From positions 306,498 to 370,497 of the forward strand of contig NZ_JALPVL010000012.1 in the NCBI RefSeq assembly GCF_023544465.1: 64,000 nt of DNA. The letters are read 5' to 3'. The position numbers and the translations under genes are program-made. Below, piece by piece: positions 36,076 through 44,883 of this stretch. The notes below the pieces were generated by a model. It made no database searches. It worked only from the letters and a program-made list of their open reading frames with translations, and was not told the DNA's origin. Source of the stretch: Paractinoplanes maris (GTDB lineage Bacteria; Actinomycetota; Actinomycetes; Mycobacteriales; Micromonosporaceae). Each line of letters begins with the position of its first letter. Position 1 is the first letter of the stretch.

Positions 36076-38633
36076 TTACCGGCCGCGGCATCACGGGCGC
36101 GGGCCCGCAGCGCGCGGACCACCCCGTCGCGGCCCTCGGCGACCAGCCGTCGCAGTGAGGCGGGCTGCCCGTCGCGGGCCAGCCAGGCGTCGGTGAGCTC
36201 CACCGTCCGCTCGCTGACCTGGTAGGTCGGATAGCCCAGCTGCACGAACTCCTGGGCCGGCTCGCTGTCCGAGCGGGCCCACACGTCCCCGACCACCTCG
36301 AAGTACTTCTCGACGTAGGGCGCGGTCAGCTCGACCTGCTTGGTGCTCTGGAAGCCGCTGAGCAGTGAGCGGTTGAGCCAGTTGGGCAGATCGGCCTCGC
36401 CGGTCAGCTCGCTCCACACCCGGGCCTTGTTCTCGGCCGTCGGGATGAGCGCGCGGGCGACGGCCGCCTCGCGCTCACCGCTGGCGGTGCGGTCGGAGTT
36501 CAGCTCGTTCTCGATCTCCTCCTCGGTCGTCGCGCCCAGCGACGCGAGCGACTGCAGCAGCGACCAGCGCAGCTCGGTGTCGACCACCAGGCCCTCGGGC
36601 ACGCCCGTTCCCTCGAGCCAGCCGCGCAGCACGGCCTGCTCCTCCAGCGTGCGCGACGCGGTGATCAGCGAGCGGGCCCAGCTGAGCTGCCAGCCGCTGC
36701 CCGGCGCGGCCGCGGCCAGCGAGGTGCGGGCCAGCTCGGCCAGCCGCGCCCAGCCGGTGGCCTGCCAGGCCGGGTCGGCGTACTGCGCGACGGCGGTCGC
36801 CGCCTGCCGGGCCGTCCAGGTGGTGAGGTTGATGTCGGTCTCGGCGGGCAGGCCCGAGCAGACCAGCGTCACGTAGTCGCGGGTGGCCATCTCGCCGTCG
36901 CGCAGCATGTCCCACGCCGCGTTCCAGACCAGGGCCCGGGACAACGACGAGTCGAGCCCGTCGATGTGCCGCACGACGACGGCCAGCGAGCCCTCGTCGA
37001 GCCGCAGCTTGGTGTAGGACAGGTCGTCGTCGTTGAGCAGCAGCACGTCGGCCGCCCGGACGCCGGCCAGCGCCGGGATCTCGGTGCGCTCGCCGGTGAC
37101 GTCGATCTCCAGCAGGTCGCGCCGCACCAGGCGCTCGCCCTCGAGGTCGTAGAGGCCCACCCCGATGCGGTGGGTGCGCAGGGTCGGGTAGTCGACCGGC
37201 GCCTCCTGATGCACGACCACCCGGCTGTACGTCCCGTCCGGGCCGATCTCGACGATCGGGCGCAGCGTGTTGACCTGGGCCGTCTCGAGCCACTGGGCGG
37301 CGAACTTGCGCAGCTCGCGGCCGGACGCCGTCTCCAGCTCGGTGAGCAGGTCGTCGAAGGTGGCGTTGCCCCAGGCGTGCTTGCCGAAATAGGCGCGCAG
37401 GCCGGCGACGAACGCGTCCTCACCGACATAGGCGACCAGCTGCTTGACGACGCTCGCACCCTTGGCGTACGTGATGCCGTCGAAGTTGACCTCGACCGCC
37501 TCGAGGTCGGGCATCTCGGTGTAGACCGGGTGGGTCGACGAGAGCTGGTCCTGGCGGTAGCCCCAGCTCTTGCGGACCGACAGGAACGTCGTCCAGGCGT
37601 CGGTGAAGCGGGTGGCGTGCGAGCTGCACCAGTGGCTGGCCCACTCGGCGAACGACTCGTTCAGCCACAGGTCGTTCCACCAGCGCATGGTCACCAGGTC
37701 GCCGAACCACATGTGGGCCATCTCGTGCAGGATCGTGTTGGCCCGCTGCTCGTACTCGAAGTCGGTGACCTGCGAGCGGTAGATGTAGTGCGACTCGGCG
37801 TGCGTCACGCAGCCGAAGTTCTCCATCGCGCCGGCGTTGAAGTCGGGCACCCACAGCTGGTCGTATTTCGGCAGCGGGTAGCGGACGCCGAACTGCTCGT
37901 GGAAGAAGTCGAAGCCCTGCTTGGTGATTGTGAACAGATCGTCCGGGTCGAGGTACTGCGCCATCGACGCCCGGCAGAAGACACCCAGCTCGATGCCGTC
38001 GTGCTCGTCGCGCACCTCGTGATAGGGGCCCGCGCAGATCGCCGTGATGTAGGTGCTCATCCGGGCCGACTGCTGGAAGTGCACGGTCTTGGCGCCCGGA
38101 CCGGCCGGCTCGTCGCGCGCGACCGGCATGTTGGAGACGACCTTCCAGTGCCGCGGAACGGTCGCGTGCCAGGTGTAGACGCTCTTGAGGTCGGGCTGGT
38201 CGAAGCAGGCGAACACCCGCTGGGCGTCGGCCGTCTCGAACTGGCTGTAGAGGTAGACCTCCTTGTCGACCGGGTCCAGGCTGCGCTGCAGGCCCTGGCC
38301 GCTCGCCGAGTAGAGGAAGTCGGCGTCGACCACCAGCTCGTTGGTATCGGCCAGCCCGGTCAAGGGCAGGCCCTTCTCGGCCGAGAAGCCGGTCAGGTCG
38401 ACCGGCCGGCCGTTCAAGGTCGCGGACCGCACCGATGAGGCCGCGGTCTCGATGAAGGTCTCCGCACCGGGCTCGCGGCAGGTGAACGTCACGACCGTGG
38501 TGGAGCGGAAGGTGCCGTCGCCGGGATTGCCGTGGCCGTCGGTCAGATCCAAGGTGATGTCGTATCCGGTGACCTCCAGCAGACGTGCCCGCTCGGCCGC
38601 CTCCACCTGGGTCAAATTTCGAACTCCGGCCAC
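36072..38633 (-). CDS. pepN: aminopeptidase N (M1 family)
   Basis: An 853-residue zinc aminopeptidase that removes N-terminal amino acids from peptides in the cytosol. The exopeptidase motif GAMENFG (near 258) and zinc site HEMAHMWFGDLVTMRWWNDLWLNESFAEW (HExxH-x18-E, near 295) are intact. The proton-donor Tyr is expected in SVVKQLVAY. The C-terminal ~350 residues are the ERAP1-like helical domain. GTG at 38631-38633 is preferred: GAGGAG ends 7 nt before it, but only 1 nt before the alternative GTG two codons earlier. The 3' end shares CTAG with the Uma2 stop. Confidence 0.96.
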   Translation of the reverse strand: MAGVRNLTQVEAAERARLLEVTGYDITLDLTDGHGNPGDGTFRSTTVVTFTCREPGAETFIETAASSVRSATLNGRPVDLTGFSAEKGLPLTGLADTNELVVDADFLYSASGQGLQRSLDPVDKEVYLYSQFETADAQRVFACFDQPDLKSVYTWHATVPRHWKVVSNMPVARDEPAGPGAKTVHFQQSARMSTYITAICAGPYHEVRDEHDGIELGVFCRASMAQYLDPDDLFTITKQGFDFFHEQFGVRYPLPKYDQLWVPDFNAGAMENFGCVTHAESHYIYRSQVTDFEYEQRANTILHEMAHMWFGDLVTMRWWNDLWLNESFAEWASHWCSSHATRFTDAWTTFLSVRKSWGYRQDQLSSTHPVYTEMPDLEAVEVNFDGITYAKGASVVKQLVAYVGEDAFVAGLRAYFGKHAWGNATFDDLLTELETASGRELRKFAAQWLETAQVNTLRPIVEIGPDGTYSRVVVHQEAPVDYPTLRTHRIGVGLYDLEGERLVRRDLLEIDVTGERTEIPALAGVRAADVLLLNDDDLSYTKLRLDEGSLAVVVRHIDGLDSSLSRALVWNAAWDMLRDGEMATRDYVTLVCSGLPAETDINLTTWTARQAATAVAQYADPAWQATGWARLAELARTSLAAAAPGSGWQLSWARSLITASRTLEEQAVLRGWLEGTGVPEGLVVDTELRWSLLQSLASLGATTEEEIENELNSDRTASGEREAAVARALIPTAENKARVWSELTGEADLPNWLNRSLLSGFQSTKQVELTAPYVEKYFEVVGDVWARSDSEPAQEFVQLGYPTYQVSERTVELTDAWLARDGQPASLRRLVAEGRDGVVRALRARARDAAAGN

Positions 38634-38761
38634 AGTCACTCTCCTCTGAGCGCACAAGCTTTCCTCGCCAGCCTAGGCGGCGGCCGGGTGTCCCACCTCA
38701 CCCGGAGTGCACTGCGCCTGGAGGGAGACATGAGTTAGTTGCCTGGAGGAGTATCTGATTC

Positions 38762-39391
38762 ATGACTGAACGCGCCACCGTCGACATGTGGTTCGACCCC
38801 GCCTGCCCCTGGGCCTGGATCACCTCTCGCTGGCTTCTCGAGGTCGAACGGGTGCGCCCGGTCGACATCCGCTTCAACGTCATGAGCCTGTCCGTGCTCA
38901 ACCAGGGCCGCGACCTGTCGCCCGATTATCTGAGCTTCCTGGAGAAGGCGTGGGGTCCCGTACGGGTATGCATGGCCGCCGAGGAAGCGGCCGGCCCGCA
39001 GGTGCTCCGGGATCTCTACACAGCTCTCGGCACGCGCATCCACCTGCGGAAATACGAGTTCGGCGAGCAGCTCTACACCGAGGCGCTGACCGAGGTCGGC
39101 CTCGACCCGGCACTGGCCGACGCGGCCGGCAGCAACGCCTGGGACGACGCGTTGCGGGGCAGCCACGACGCCGGGATGAAGCCGGTCGGCATGGACGTCG
39201 GCACCCCGGTCATCCACGCGCCCGGCCCCGACGGCTCGGACGACAAGATCGCCTTCTTCGGCCCGGTGGTCACCCCGGCGCCCAAGGGTGAGGCCGCGGG
39301 CCGCCTCTGGGACGGTGTGCTGCTGGTAGCCGGCACCCCCGGCTTCTTCGAGATCAAGCGCACACGTGACGTCGGTCCGGTATTCGACTGA
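38762..39391 (+). CDS. mycothiol-dependent nitroreductase-like DsbA-family protein
   Basis: A 209-residue thioredoxin-fold protein of the DsbA/MNR group (Rv2466c-like), which reduces substrates with mycothiol. The active site is WFDPACPWAWITSRW (residues 10-24): one cysteine with Ala where a CxxC resolving Cys would be, so it works as a monothiol. The helical insertion and the cis-Pro loop GTPVIHAPG are typical. GGAGGA lies 12 nt before the ATG. Upstream, on the same strand, is a minimal ATG-AGT-TAG after GGAGGGAG (38720-38738) that could be an upstream mini-ORF. Confidence 0.88.
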   Translation: MTERATVDMWFDPACPWAWITSRWLLEVERVRPVDIRFNVMSLSVLNQGRDLSPDYLSFLEKAWGPVRVCMAAEEAAGPQVLRDLYTALGTRIHLRKYEFGEQLYTEALTEVGLDPALADAAGSNAWDDALRGSHDAGMKPVGMDVGTPVIHAPGPDGSDDKIAFFGPVVTPAPKGEAAGRLWDGVLLVAGTPGFFEIKRTRDVGPVFD

Positions 39392-39496
39392 TCCTTTCTT
39401 GACGCGAACGGCCCGGAAAGCGGGAAAAGCGCTACCCGCTTCCGTGGCGCGTCGTTGGATGGGGTGATGCACACCTCATCCCACACGGAGGCGGAA

Positions 39497-39709
39497 ATGG
39501 CGGACTCCGACGCCGTCGCCCTGTCGACAATTGCGGTGCACCGCGACGACTGGACGAACCTTCCGCCCGAGCTGGCCGCCCTGGTGGCGCCGCCGGTCAC
39601 GGTCACCGCTATGCCCTTCGAGCGCCCGGTGGGCAGCTGGCGGCGGGGCCAGTTGGCCAGGTCGCGGGGCAACATGCCCGTCGGCAAGCACCAGCGGGGC
39701 GCCCGGTAG
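39497..39709 (+). CDS. small hypothetical protein
   Basis: A 70-residue protein with a good ribosome site (GGAGG about 6 nt before ATG). It reads as an acidic N-terminal half, a Pro-rich middle and a basic end (SWRRGQLARSRGNMPVGKHQRGAR). I know no family. Its stop lies within the TAGCTT -10 box of the next gene. It may be real; the short length leaves doubt. Confidence 0.55.
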   Translation: MADSDAVALSTIAVHRDDWTNLPPELAALVAPPVTVTAMPFERPVGSWRRGQLARSRGNMPVGKHQRGAR

Positions 39710-39712
39710 CTT
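39707..39712 (+). promoter_or_regulatory. -10 element of a leaderless promoter
   Basis: TAGCTT ends 7 nt before the ATG of the DUF1015 gene, with no ribosome site in between. Confidence 0.5.
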
Positions 39713-39719
39713 CTTGGGC

Positions 39720-40916
39720 ATGACGGTCGTGCACCCGATCAGCCGGGCCTGGGTCACCACTGGTGGCACCGGTGCCCAGAACTACGACGAATTCGCCGAC
39801 GACACCGAAATAACGTCCATCATCGCCGACAATCCGCATAGTTCTCTCGCTGTCGAGATGCCGCATCTGGCACCCGAGTCGCTGGGCAAGAGCTTCGCCG
39901 CCGCCCTGCCGGACGCGGTGGCCCGGCTCGCGCTGGAGCGCGCCGAGGGCCTCTACACGCCGGCCGACGGCGTCGTCGTGCTCTATCGGATCACCGCGGC
40001 CGGCGAGCCGCCCGCCTACGGGCTGTGGAGCCTGGTCGACACCGGCCAGATCTCGACCAGCGCCGACGAGCCGGGCCTGGTCATCCGCAACGAGGACGTG
40101 TTCCTCGAAAAGGTCCGCGAGCGGGTGGCCCTGGCCGAGGCGGTGGGGACGCTGCTGTCTCCCGTACTGCTGCTGCAGACGGCCCGGGGTGACCAGTTGC
40201 ACGCGGCCCTCGCCGCCGCCACCGACGCGGCGGGTGTGCCCGCTGCGACCGACGTCGACCAGACCGGCCGCACACACGCCATCTGGGTGCTCGGTCCCGG
40301 CCCGCAGCAGGACGAGCTGACCGCTCTGGCCGGCGGCGGCGAGCTGGTCGTGGCCGACGGCAACCACCGCAGTCTGGCCGCGCAGACGGCCGGTCTGCCG
40401 CGCTTCCTGGCCGTGGTCACCACGCCCGCCTCGGTGGCCATCCAGCCCTACAACCGGCTGGTCAGCGAGCTGCCGCTGCCGCTCGACGAGCTCCTGGCGC
40501 GCCTGCGGGCGGTGGGGGCGACGGTCACCGAGGTGCCGCGACCGGCGCGGATCCCGGGCAAGGGCACGGTCGAGCTCTATGCCGCCGGGCGCTCGTTCAC
40601 GGTCGGCCTGCCGGTCGACACCACCCTGGCCGACGTCGACAACCTCGACCACGCCCTGGTCGAGCGGGTGCTGCTGCGCGACGCCCTCGGGCTCGACCCG
40701 GGTGACAAGCGGATCAACTACGTGGGCGGTGACTACCCGGCGGAGTGGCTGCGCGGGGAGGTCGACGCGGGCCGGTCCGAGCTGGCCGTGCTGATCGCGC
40801 CGGTGACCGTCGACGACTTCGTCCGGGTGAATCTCGAGCGGCAGAAGCTGCCTCGCAAGAGCACGTGGTTCACGCCCAAGGCGCGGGGTGGTCTCGTCCT
40901 CGCCCAGCTCGACTGA
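39720..40916 (+). CDS. DUF1015 family protein
   Basis: A 398-residue cytosolic protein of the DUF1015 family. Family marks are the long N-terminal strand region, the ADGNHRSLAAQTA motif (near residue 213) with conserved His and Asp, and the C-terminal PRKSTWFTPKARGGLVLAQLD, similar to the KSTYF-x-PK signature. Some DUF1015-like proteins act on serine phosphate chemistry, but this one has no assigned reaction. The next gene begins 2 bp after its stop, so they are co-transcribed. Confidence 0.85.
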   Translation: MTVVHPISRAWVTTGGTGAQNYDEFADDTEITSIIADNPHSSLAVEMPHLAPESLGKSFAAALPDAVARLALERAEGLYTPADGVVVLYRITAAGEPPAYGLWSLVDTGQISTSADEPGLVIRNEDVFLEKVRERVALAEAVGTLLSPVLLLQTARGDQLHAALAAATDAAGVPAATDVDQTGRTHAIWVLGPGPQQDELTALAGGGELVVADGNHRSLAAQTAGLPRFLAVVTTPASVAIQPYNRLVSELPLPLDELLARLRAVGATVTEVPRPARIPGKGTVELYAAGRSFTVGLPVDTTLADVDNLDHALVERVLLRDALGLDPGDKRINYVGGDYPAEWLRGEVDAGRSELAVLIAPVTVDDFVRVNLERQKLPRKSTWFTPKARGGLVLAQLD

Positions 40917-40918
40917 TC

Positions 40919-41830
40919 ATGCTCAACCCTCAGGTCACCGCCGCGGCCGGTCTTCGGGCCCGGCCGCCGGCTGAGCTCACCGAGCCGTACGAGTTGCTGA
41001 CGTTCATGCGGCAGGCGATGGAGGACTCGAACGAGGCCGAGTGCGGCCCCGCCCTGCCGCTGCCGGTCGTGGTGGACGTCGACGCCGGGGGAGTGCCGGC
41101 CCGGCTCTACGCCTCCCGGGTCGACGCGCCGCTCTTCGTCTACCTGCACGGCGGCGGCTGGTGCTACGGCAGCATCGAGACCGTCGACCGGGTGTGCCGC
41201 CGCATCGCCGACCGCTCGGACTGCGCGGTGCTCTCGGTCGGCTACCGGCTCGCGCCCGAGCATGTCTTCCCGGCCGCGCTCGACGACGTCGAGACCGTCC
41301 TGGCGTACGTGCGCAAGGCGGGCGCCGAGCTCGGTGTCGACCCGTCCCGGCTGGCCATCGGCGGCGACAGCGCGGGCGGCCAGCTCGCCACGGTGGCGGC
41401 CCGGCGGCAACGGGACGCGGCCACCCCGCTCGACCTCCAGGTGCTCATCTATCCGGCGATCGACCCGATGACCGCCTCCGAGTCCTACGACGAGGTCGGC
41501 TCGTACGGCATGAACCGGGCCGCCATGCGGGCGGCCTGGGAGACGTATGTTCCCGACCCGATGACCCGGTTCACCCCCGACGTGGCGCCGCTCGCGACCG
41601 CCGACCTGGCCGGCATGCCGCCCACCTTGATCATCACGGCTGAGTACGACGCCCTGCGCGACGAGGGCGCCGACTACGCCGACGCCCTGCTGGCGGCCGG
41701 GGTCCCCGTGGTTCACACCCGCTACATGGGGGTGAATCATGGTTTTGCCCGCAAGCTCGCCGTGCTCGACGACGCCCGGGCGGCCACCGATCAGGTCGCC
41801 TCTTACCTGCGGGCGGCCTTGCGCTTCTGA
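40919..41830 (+). CDS. alpha/beta hydrolase, HSL-type esterase
   Basis: A 303-residue hormone-sensitive-lipase-like esterase. The oxyanion motif is HGGGW (near 77), the nucleophile elbow GDSAGG (Ser near 146), and the triad Asp and His lie in YDALRDEGADYA and VNHGF. It has a cap region in the first ~60 residues and no signal peptide, so it acts inside the cell on short-chain esters. It is coupled to DUF1015; the next gene, rpiB, starts 27 bp downstream. Confidence 0.92.
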   Translation: MLNPQVTAAAGLRARPPAELTEPYELLTFMRQAMEDSNEAECGPALPLPVVVDVDAGGVPARLYASRVDAPLFVYLHGGGWCYGSIETVDRVCRRIADRSDCAVLSVGYRLAPEHVFPAALDDVETVLAYVRKAGAELGVDPSRLAIGGDSAGGQLATVAARRQRDAATPLDLQVLIYPAIDPMTASESYDEVGSYGMNRAAMRAAWETYVPDPMTRFTPDVAPLATADLAGMPPTLIITAEYDALRDEGADYADALLAAGVPVVHTRYMGVNHGFARKLAVLDDARAATDQVASYLRAALRF

Positions 41831-41857
41831 CCGTCGGATTTTTGAGAGAGTGAGACC

Positions 41858-42334
41858 ATGCGCGTCTACCTTGGTTCCGACCACGCCGGCTACGAGCTGA
41901 AGATGCACCTCGTGAACCACCTGATCAAACAGGGGCACGACGTCGTCGACGTGGGCCCGCACGTCTACGACCCGGAGGACGACTACCCGGCGTTCTGCCT
42001 GCACACGGGGGCCAGGGTGGTCGCCGACGAGGGCTCGCTGGGCATCGTGATCGGCGGTTCGGGCAACGGCGAGCAGATCGCCGCCAACAAGATCGACGGG
42101 GTCCGGGCGGCGCTGGTCTGGCGCACCGAGATCGCCCAGCTGGCCCGGCAGCACAACGACGCCAACGTGATCAGCATCGGCGCCCGCGAGCACACGCTCG
42201 ACGAGGCGACGGCCTTCGTCGAGACCTTCCTGGCCACCTCGTTCTCGGGCAACCCGCGCCACGCCCGCCGGATCAGCCAGCTCACCGACTACGAGGCCGG
42301 CCGCCCTGCCCTGCCCGAGCTCCCGGCCAGCTAA
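41858..42334 (+). CDS. rpiB: ribose-5-phosphate isomerase B
   Basis: A 158-residue pentose phosphate enzyme interconverting ribose-5- and ribulose-5-phosphate. Motifs are GSDHAGYELK at the start, DVGPHVYDPEDDYP, the active-site region GIVIGGSGNGEQIAANKIDGVRA, and HNDANVISIGAREHT. The usual bacterial active-site Cys is Ser here (GGSGNG), as in mycobacterial RpiB, where a Glu is the base. The 3' end shares CTAA with the convergent gene. Confidence 0.95.
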   Translation: MRVYLGSDHAGYELKMHLVNHLIKQGHDVVDVGPHVYDPEDDYPAFCLHTGARVVADEGSLGIVIGGSGNGEQIAANKIDGVRAALVWRTEIAQLARQHNDANVISIGAREHTLDEATAFVETFLATSFSGNPRHARRISQLTDYEAGRPALPELPAS

Positions 42335-42867
42335 CGGTTGCGGGGCAGTTCCTCGCGGGGCACCCAGTTGCGGCGGACGATCGTCAGGTTGCGGTCGGCG
42401 TCGGCCAGGTCCTGCGCGGTGGGGCGGGCGGCGTCCCGGGCGCGCAGCGCCGCACCGACGCTGACCTGGGACGACCCCGAGCCGACGAGGCCGCGCAGCC
42501 CACGCTCGAGTTCCCGGTCGTCGCCACCGTTGCCGGCCGGGCCCGGCGGCTGACGGCGGCCCCCGCTGGGCCGCGGCGGACGCACCACCCGCTCGACCGG
42601 CACCGGCGCGGGCTCCACCGGGGCCGGATCGGCGATCCGCCCGGTAACCGCCGCCCCCGCACCCGCGGCATCATCAGCGGTCACGGCGGCCTCCGCGGCC
42701 ACGGCGGTATCCGGGGTCACGTCCGCCTCGGCCGCCACGGCGGTATCCGAGGTCACGGCCGCATCCGCGGCCGGCCCGGCGGTCTCGTCGGCGACCGGCG
42801 GCGGCGCCGGCGCGGCCGAGCCGCTGGAGGGACGCAGGCGGCGGCGTCGGCGTTCGGGCTCAGCCAT
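42331..42867 (-). CDS. low-complexity hypothetical protein
   Basis: A 178-residue protein. The N-terminus is basic (RRRRRLRPSSGSA), the middle is an Ala/Val/Thr/Asp repeat (TSDTAVAAEADVTPDTAVAAEA), and the last ~65 residues (RGLRGLVGSGSSQVSVGAALRARDAARPTAQDLADADRNLTIVRRNWVPREELP) look like an ordered domain. That C-terminal block is the likely functional part. No family recognised. It may be co-transcribed with the acetyltransferase upstream of it. Confidence 0.7.
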   Translation of the reverse strand: MAEPERRRRRLRPSSGSAAPAPPPVADETAGPAADAAVTSDTAVAAEADVTPDTAVAAEAAVTADDAAGAGAAVTGRIADPAPVEPAPVPVERVVRPPRPSGGRRQPPGPAGNGGDDRELERGLRGLVGSGSSQVSVGAALRARDAARPTAQDLADADRNLTIVRRNWVPREELPRNR

Positions 42868-42892
42868 GCCGCCGACGCTACCCCGCCCATGC

Positions 42893-44113
42893 TCAGAACA
42901 CCTCGAGTGCGCCGGGCTGGCGGTACCACCCGAAGGCGGTCGACGGCAGGTTGTCGGTGAACTGCTGGACCCGCCCGGCTGTGGCCAGCGCAGCCAGACT
43001 GGTGCCGCCCAGATAGGCCGCGCCCAGCTCGGTGACCGTGCAGGCGAAATCGGCGGCGTCCCCGGTGCGTACGCAGGAGGCCTTGTCCGGCCCGCCGGTG
43101 AGCCGCCACCGCCCGGTGTTGGCCTCGAGGACCGGATCGGTCACCTCGAACACCGCGTCGACCGGGGTCGCGTAGCGCCGCGCCTCGAGCGCCCGGGGCA
43201 GGTCGACCAGCCGCACCCAGAGCGCGTCGGAGTATCGCCGGCCGAGCTTGCGGGGCTCGTCGACCATGAACTGCAGCGGCTCGTCGACGCCGGCGAAGCT
43301 GTACGTCGCCGTCCGGGCCAGGTCGGTGCCGAGCAGGAACCGCCACAGCTCGGCGTAGACGCCCGGGTTGCCCGCCACCAGCTCGACCACCCGCACCTCG
43401 GCCGCCGGGCCGTGGCTGTCCCAGCTGCTCTTGACGCGCCACAACGCGTACCCGATCGGCCCGTCCGCGGTCTCGTAGACCACGCCGCGCATCTCGGTGG
43501 CGCCGTCGCGCTGCTCGTCGCCGTCGGCCAGCAGGTAATCCCACCAGTACGCGGGCCGGCTCGACCAGCCGACCCGATGGATCCGGAGGTCGTCGTGGAC
43601 GGCCCGCAGCTCGTCGAGGGCGGCTTTGGGCGGGATCAGCCGCAGCTTGCCGGCGGGCGCGGCCGGCCCGGTGATCTTCACTTCGCGGCTGCGGATGTCG
43701 AGGCGCAGGCGGGCGGCGGCCGGACCGTACCCGAAGCGGGGGTAGATCGCGGTCTCACTGGCCCAGAGCGCCGCCACCGGCTCGCGGCCGGCCTCGGCGA
43801 TCTCGGTGAGCTGGCGGCGCATCATCGCGGTGAGCAGGCCGCGGCGCCGGTGGGTGGGGGCGACGGCCACGCCGGTCACGTGGGCGACCGGGATCACCGC
43901 GCCGGGCACCGTCATGTCGCGGGTCTGAATGGCCGCGTGGCCGACGACGGAGCCCTCGTCGTCGGCCACCACCGAGCGCTCGGCCTCGGTGATGGTCGAT
44001 TCCAGGTCGCGCAACTCGTCGGTCAGATGCTCGTGGAAGGCGAAAAGCACCATGTCGACGATCGCGCGCCGGTCGTCGTCGGTGGCGGCACGCAGCCGTA
44101 CGGATTCGGGCAT
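42893..44113 (-). CDS. Eis-like GNAT N-acetyltransferase
   Basis: A 406-residue protein with the enhanced-intracellular-survival layout: an N-terminal GNAT domain with the acetyl-CoA loop VTGVAVAPTHRRRGLLTAMM (near 74), a second partly degenerate GNAT domain, and a C-terminal SCP-like domain. Tyr in YPRFGYGPA may be the general acid. The chain ends in ...GWYRQPGALEVF: a C-terminal Phe carboxylate is the catalytic base in Eis. Family members acetylate amines, including aminoglycosides; whether this one does is not shown. Confidence 0.9.
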   Translation of the reverse strand: MPESVRLRAATDDDRRAIVDMVLFAFHEHLTDELRDLESTITEAERSVVADDEGSVVGHAAIQTRDMTVPGAVIPVAHVTGVAVAPTHRRRGLLTAMMRRQLTEIAEAGREPVAALWASETAIYPRFGYGPAAARLRLDIRSREVKITGPAAPAGKLRLIPPKAALDELRAVHDDLRIHRVGWSSRPAYWWDYLLADGDEQRDGATEMRGVVYETADGPIGYALWRVKSSWDSHGPAAEVRVVELVAGNPGVYAELWRFLLGTDLARTATYSFAGVDEPLQFMVDEPRKLGRRYSDALWVRLVDLPRALEARRYATPVDAVFEVTDPVLEANTGRWRLTGGPDKASCVRTGDAADFACTVTELGAAYLGGTSLAALATAGRVQQFTDNLPSTAFGWYRQPGALEVF

Positions 44114-44217
44114 GGGACTTGTGTAGCGGACTGTGGCGCCGGGAGCGAACGATTTGCCGGGTCGCTACTCTCGTTGTGGGCGGCGGTGGGACGCACCGCC
44201 AACCGGAGGGGGATCTG

Positions 44218-44808
44218 ATGCCTGAGCAACCGCAGTGGTCGGAGCGGACGCTCGACATGCCACCGCAAGATCCGTGGGCCGACGCGCCCACGACGCCGAC
44301 GCACGCACAGCCACCACCGACGGCGCCCTTCCCGGCGCCCGGGGCTCCACCGGCGGCGCCGTTCAACCAGGGCCGGGCCCAGGTCAACCCGCGTCCTCAG
44401 GCGGAGCACGAGCCAACCGGCGTCGGCTGGCCCGGTGCCGAGGCGCCCGCCGCCCACCACGGCATGAGCTGGCGGTGGAGTGAGCTGCGCCAGGGCGGCG
44501 AGTGGACCAGCGCGGCGGTGCTGTTCGCCTTCGTCTGCTGGGGCATCTGGGCACTCTCCGGTGACGGTCCCTTCGGCACCCCGACGGTCGTCCTGGTGGT
44601 CACGCTGGCCGTCGCGGTCGGCGTCTTCTGCCTGGCCCGGGTCGTCGGTCATCTCGTGCTGGAACGGCAGATGGGCCGGGTCCGGCGCACCGCCCGCGGT
44701 TCCCACCTGGTCACCGCCCTCTTCCTGGCCGGTGTCGGCGTGGCCTGGTTGCAGCAGACCCAGTGGGTGATGGACGCCTTCCACTGGGTCGCCGACCTGT
44801 TCAAATAG
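44218..44808 (+). CDS. multi-pass membrane protein of unknown function
   Basis: A 196-residue protein. The first ~80 residues are Pro/Ala/Gln-rich and probably disordered in the cytoplasm. Three membrane segments follow: WTSAAVLFAFVCWGIWALS, TPTVVLVVTLAVAVGVFCLARVVG and LVTALFLAGVGVAWLQQ. No family is recognised. It is divergent from the Eis-like gene and ends before a 12-bp stem-loop. Confidence 0.8.
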   Translation: MPEQPQWSERTLDMPPQDPWADAPTTPTHAQPPPTAPFPAPGAPPAAPFNQGRAQVNPRPQAEHEPTGVGWPGAEAPAAHHGMSWRWSELRQGGEWTSAAVLFAFVCWGIWALSGDGPFGTPTVVLVVTLAVAVGVFCLARVVGHLVLERQMGRVRRTARGSHLVTALFLAGVGVAWLQQTQWVMDAFHWVADLFK

Positions 44809-44834
44809 TCACCGCCTGACTACCTTCCGGGGTG

Positions 44835-44863
44835 TGCTCGCCGGCACGGCATGCCGGCGAGCA
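44835..44863 (+). terminator. 12-bp perfect inverted repeat
   Basis: TGCTCGCCGGCA and TGCCGGCGAGCA with a 5-nt loop, 27 bp after the membrane protein stop. No U-tract. Probably terminates the upstream gene. It covers an ATG (44851) that could otherwise be taken for the glycosyltransferase start. Confidence 0.65.
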
Positions 44864-44883
44864 AGCCGGGTATTGCCGCCGCC

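Noticed and set aside
39415..39443. Intrinsic terminator after the nitroreductase gene (GGAAAGCGGG/CCCGCTTCC)
   Set aside because: Stem has a bulge and no U-tract; too weak to list as a feature.
44851..44883. ATG as start of the glycosyltransferase
   Set aside because: The codon lies in the loop of a perfect 12-bp inverted repeat that looks like the upstream gene's terminator; GTG 44884 is better.
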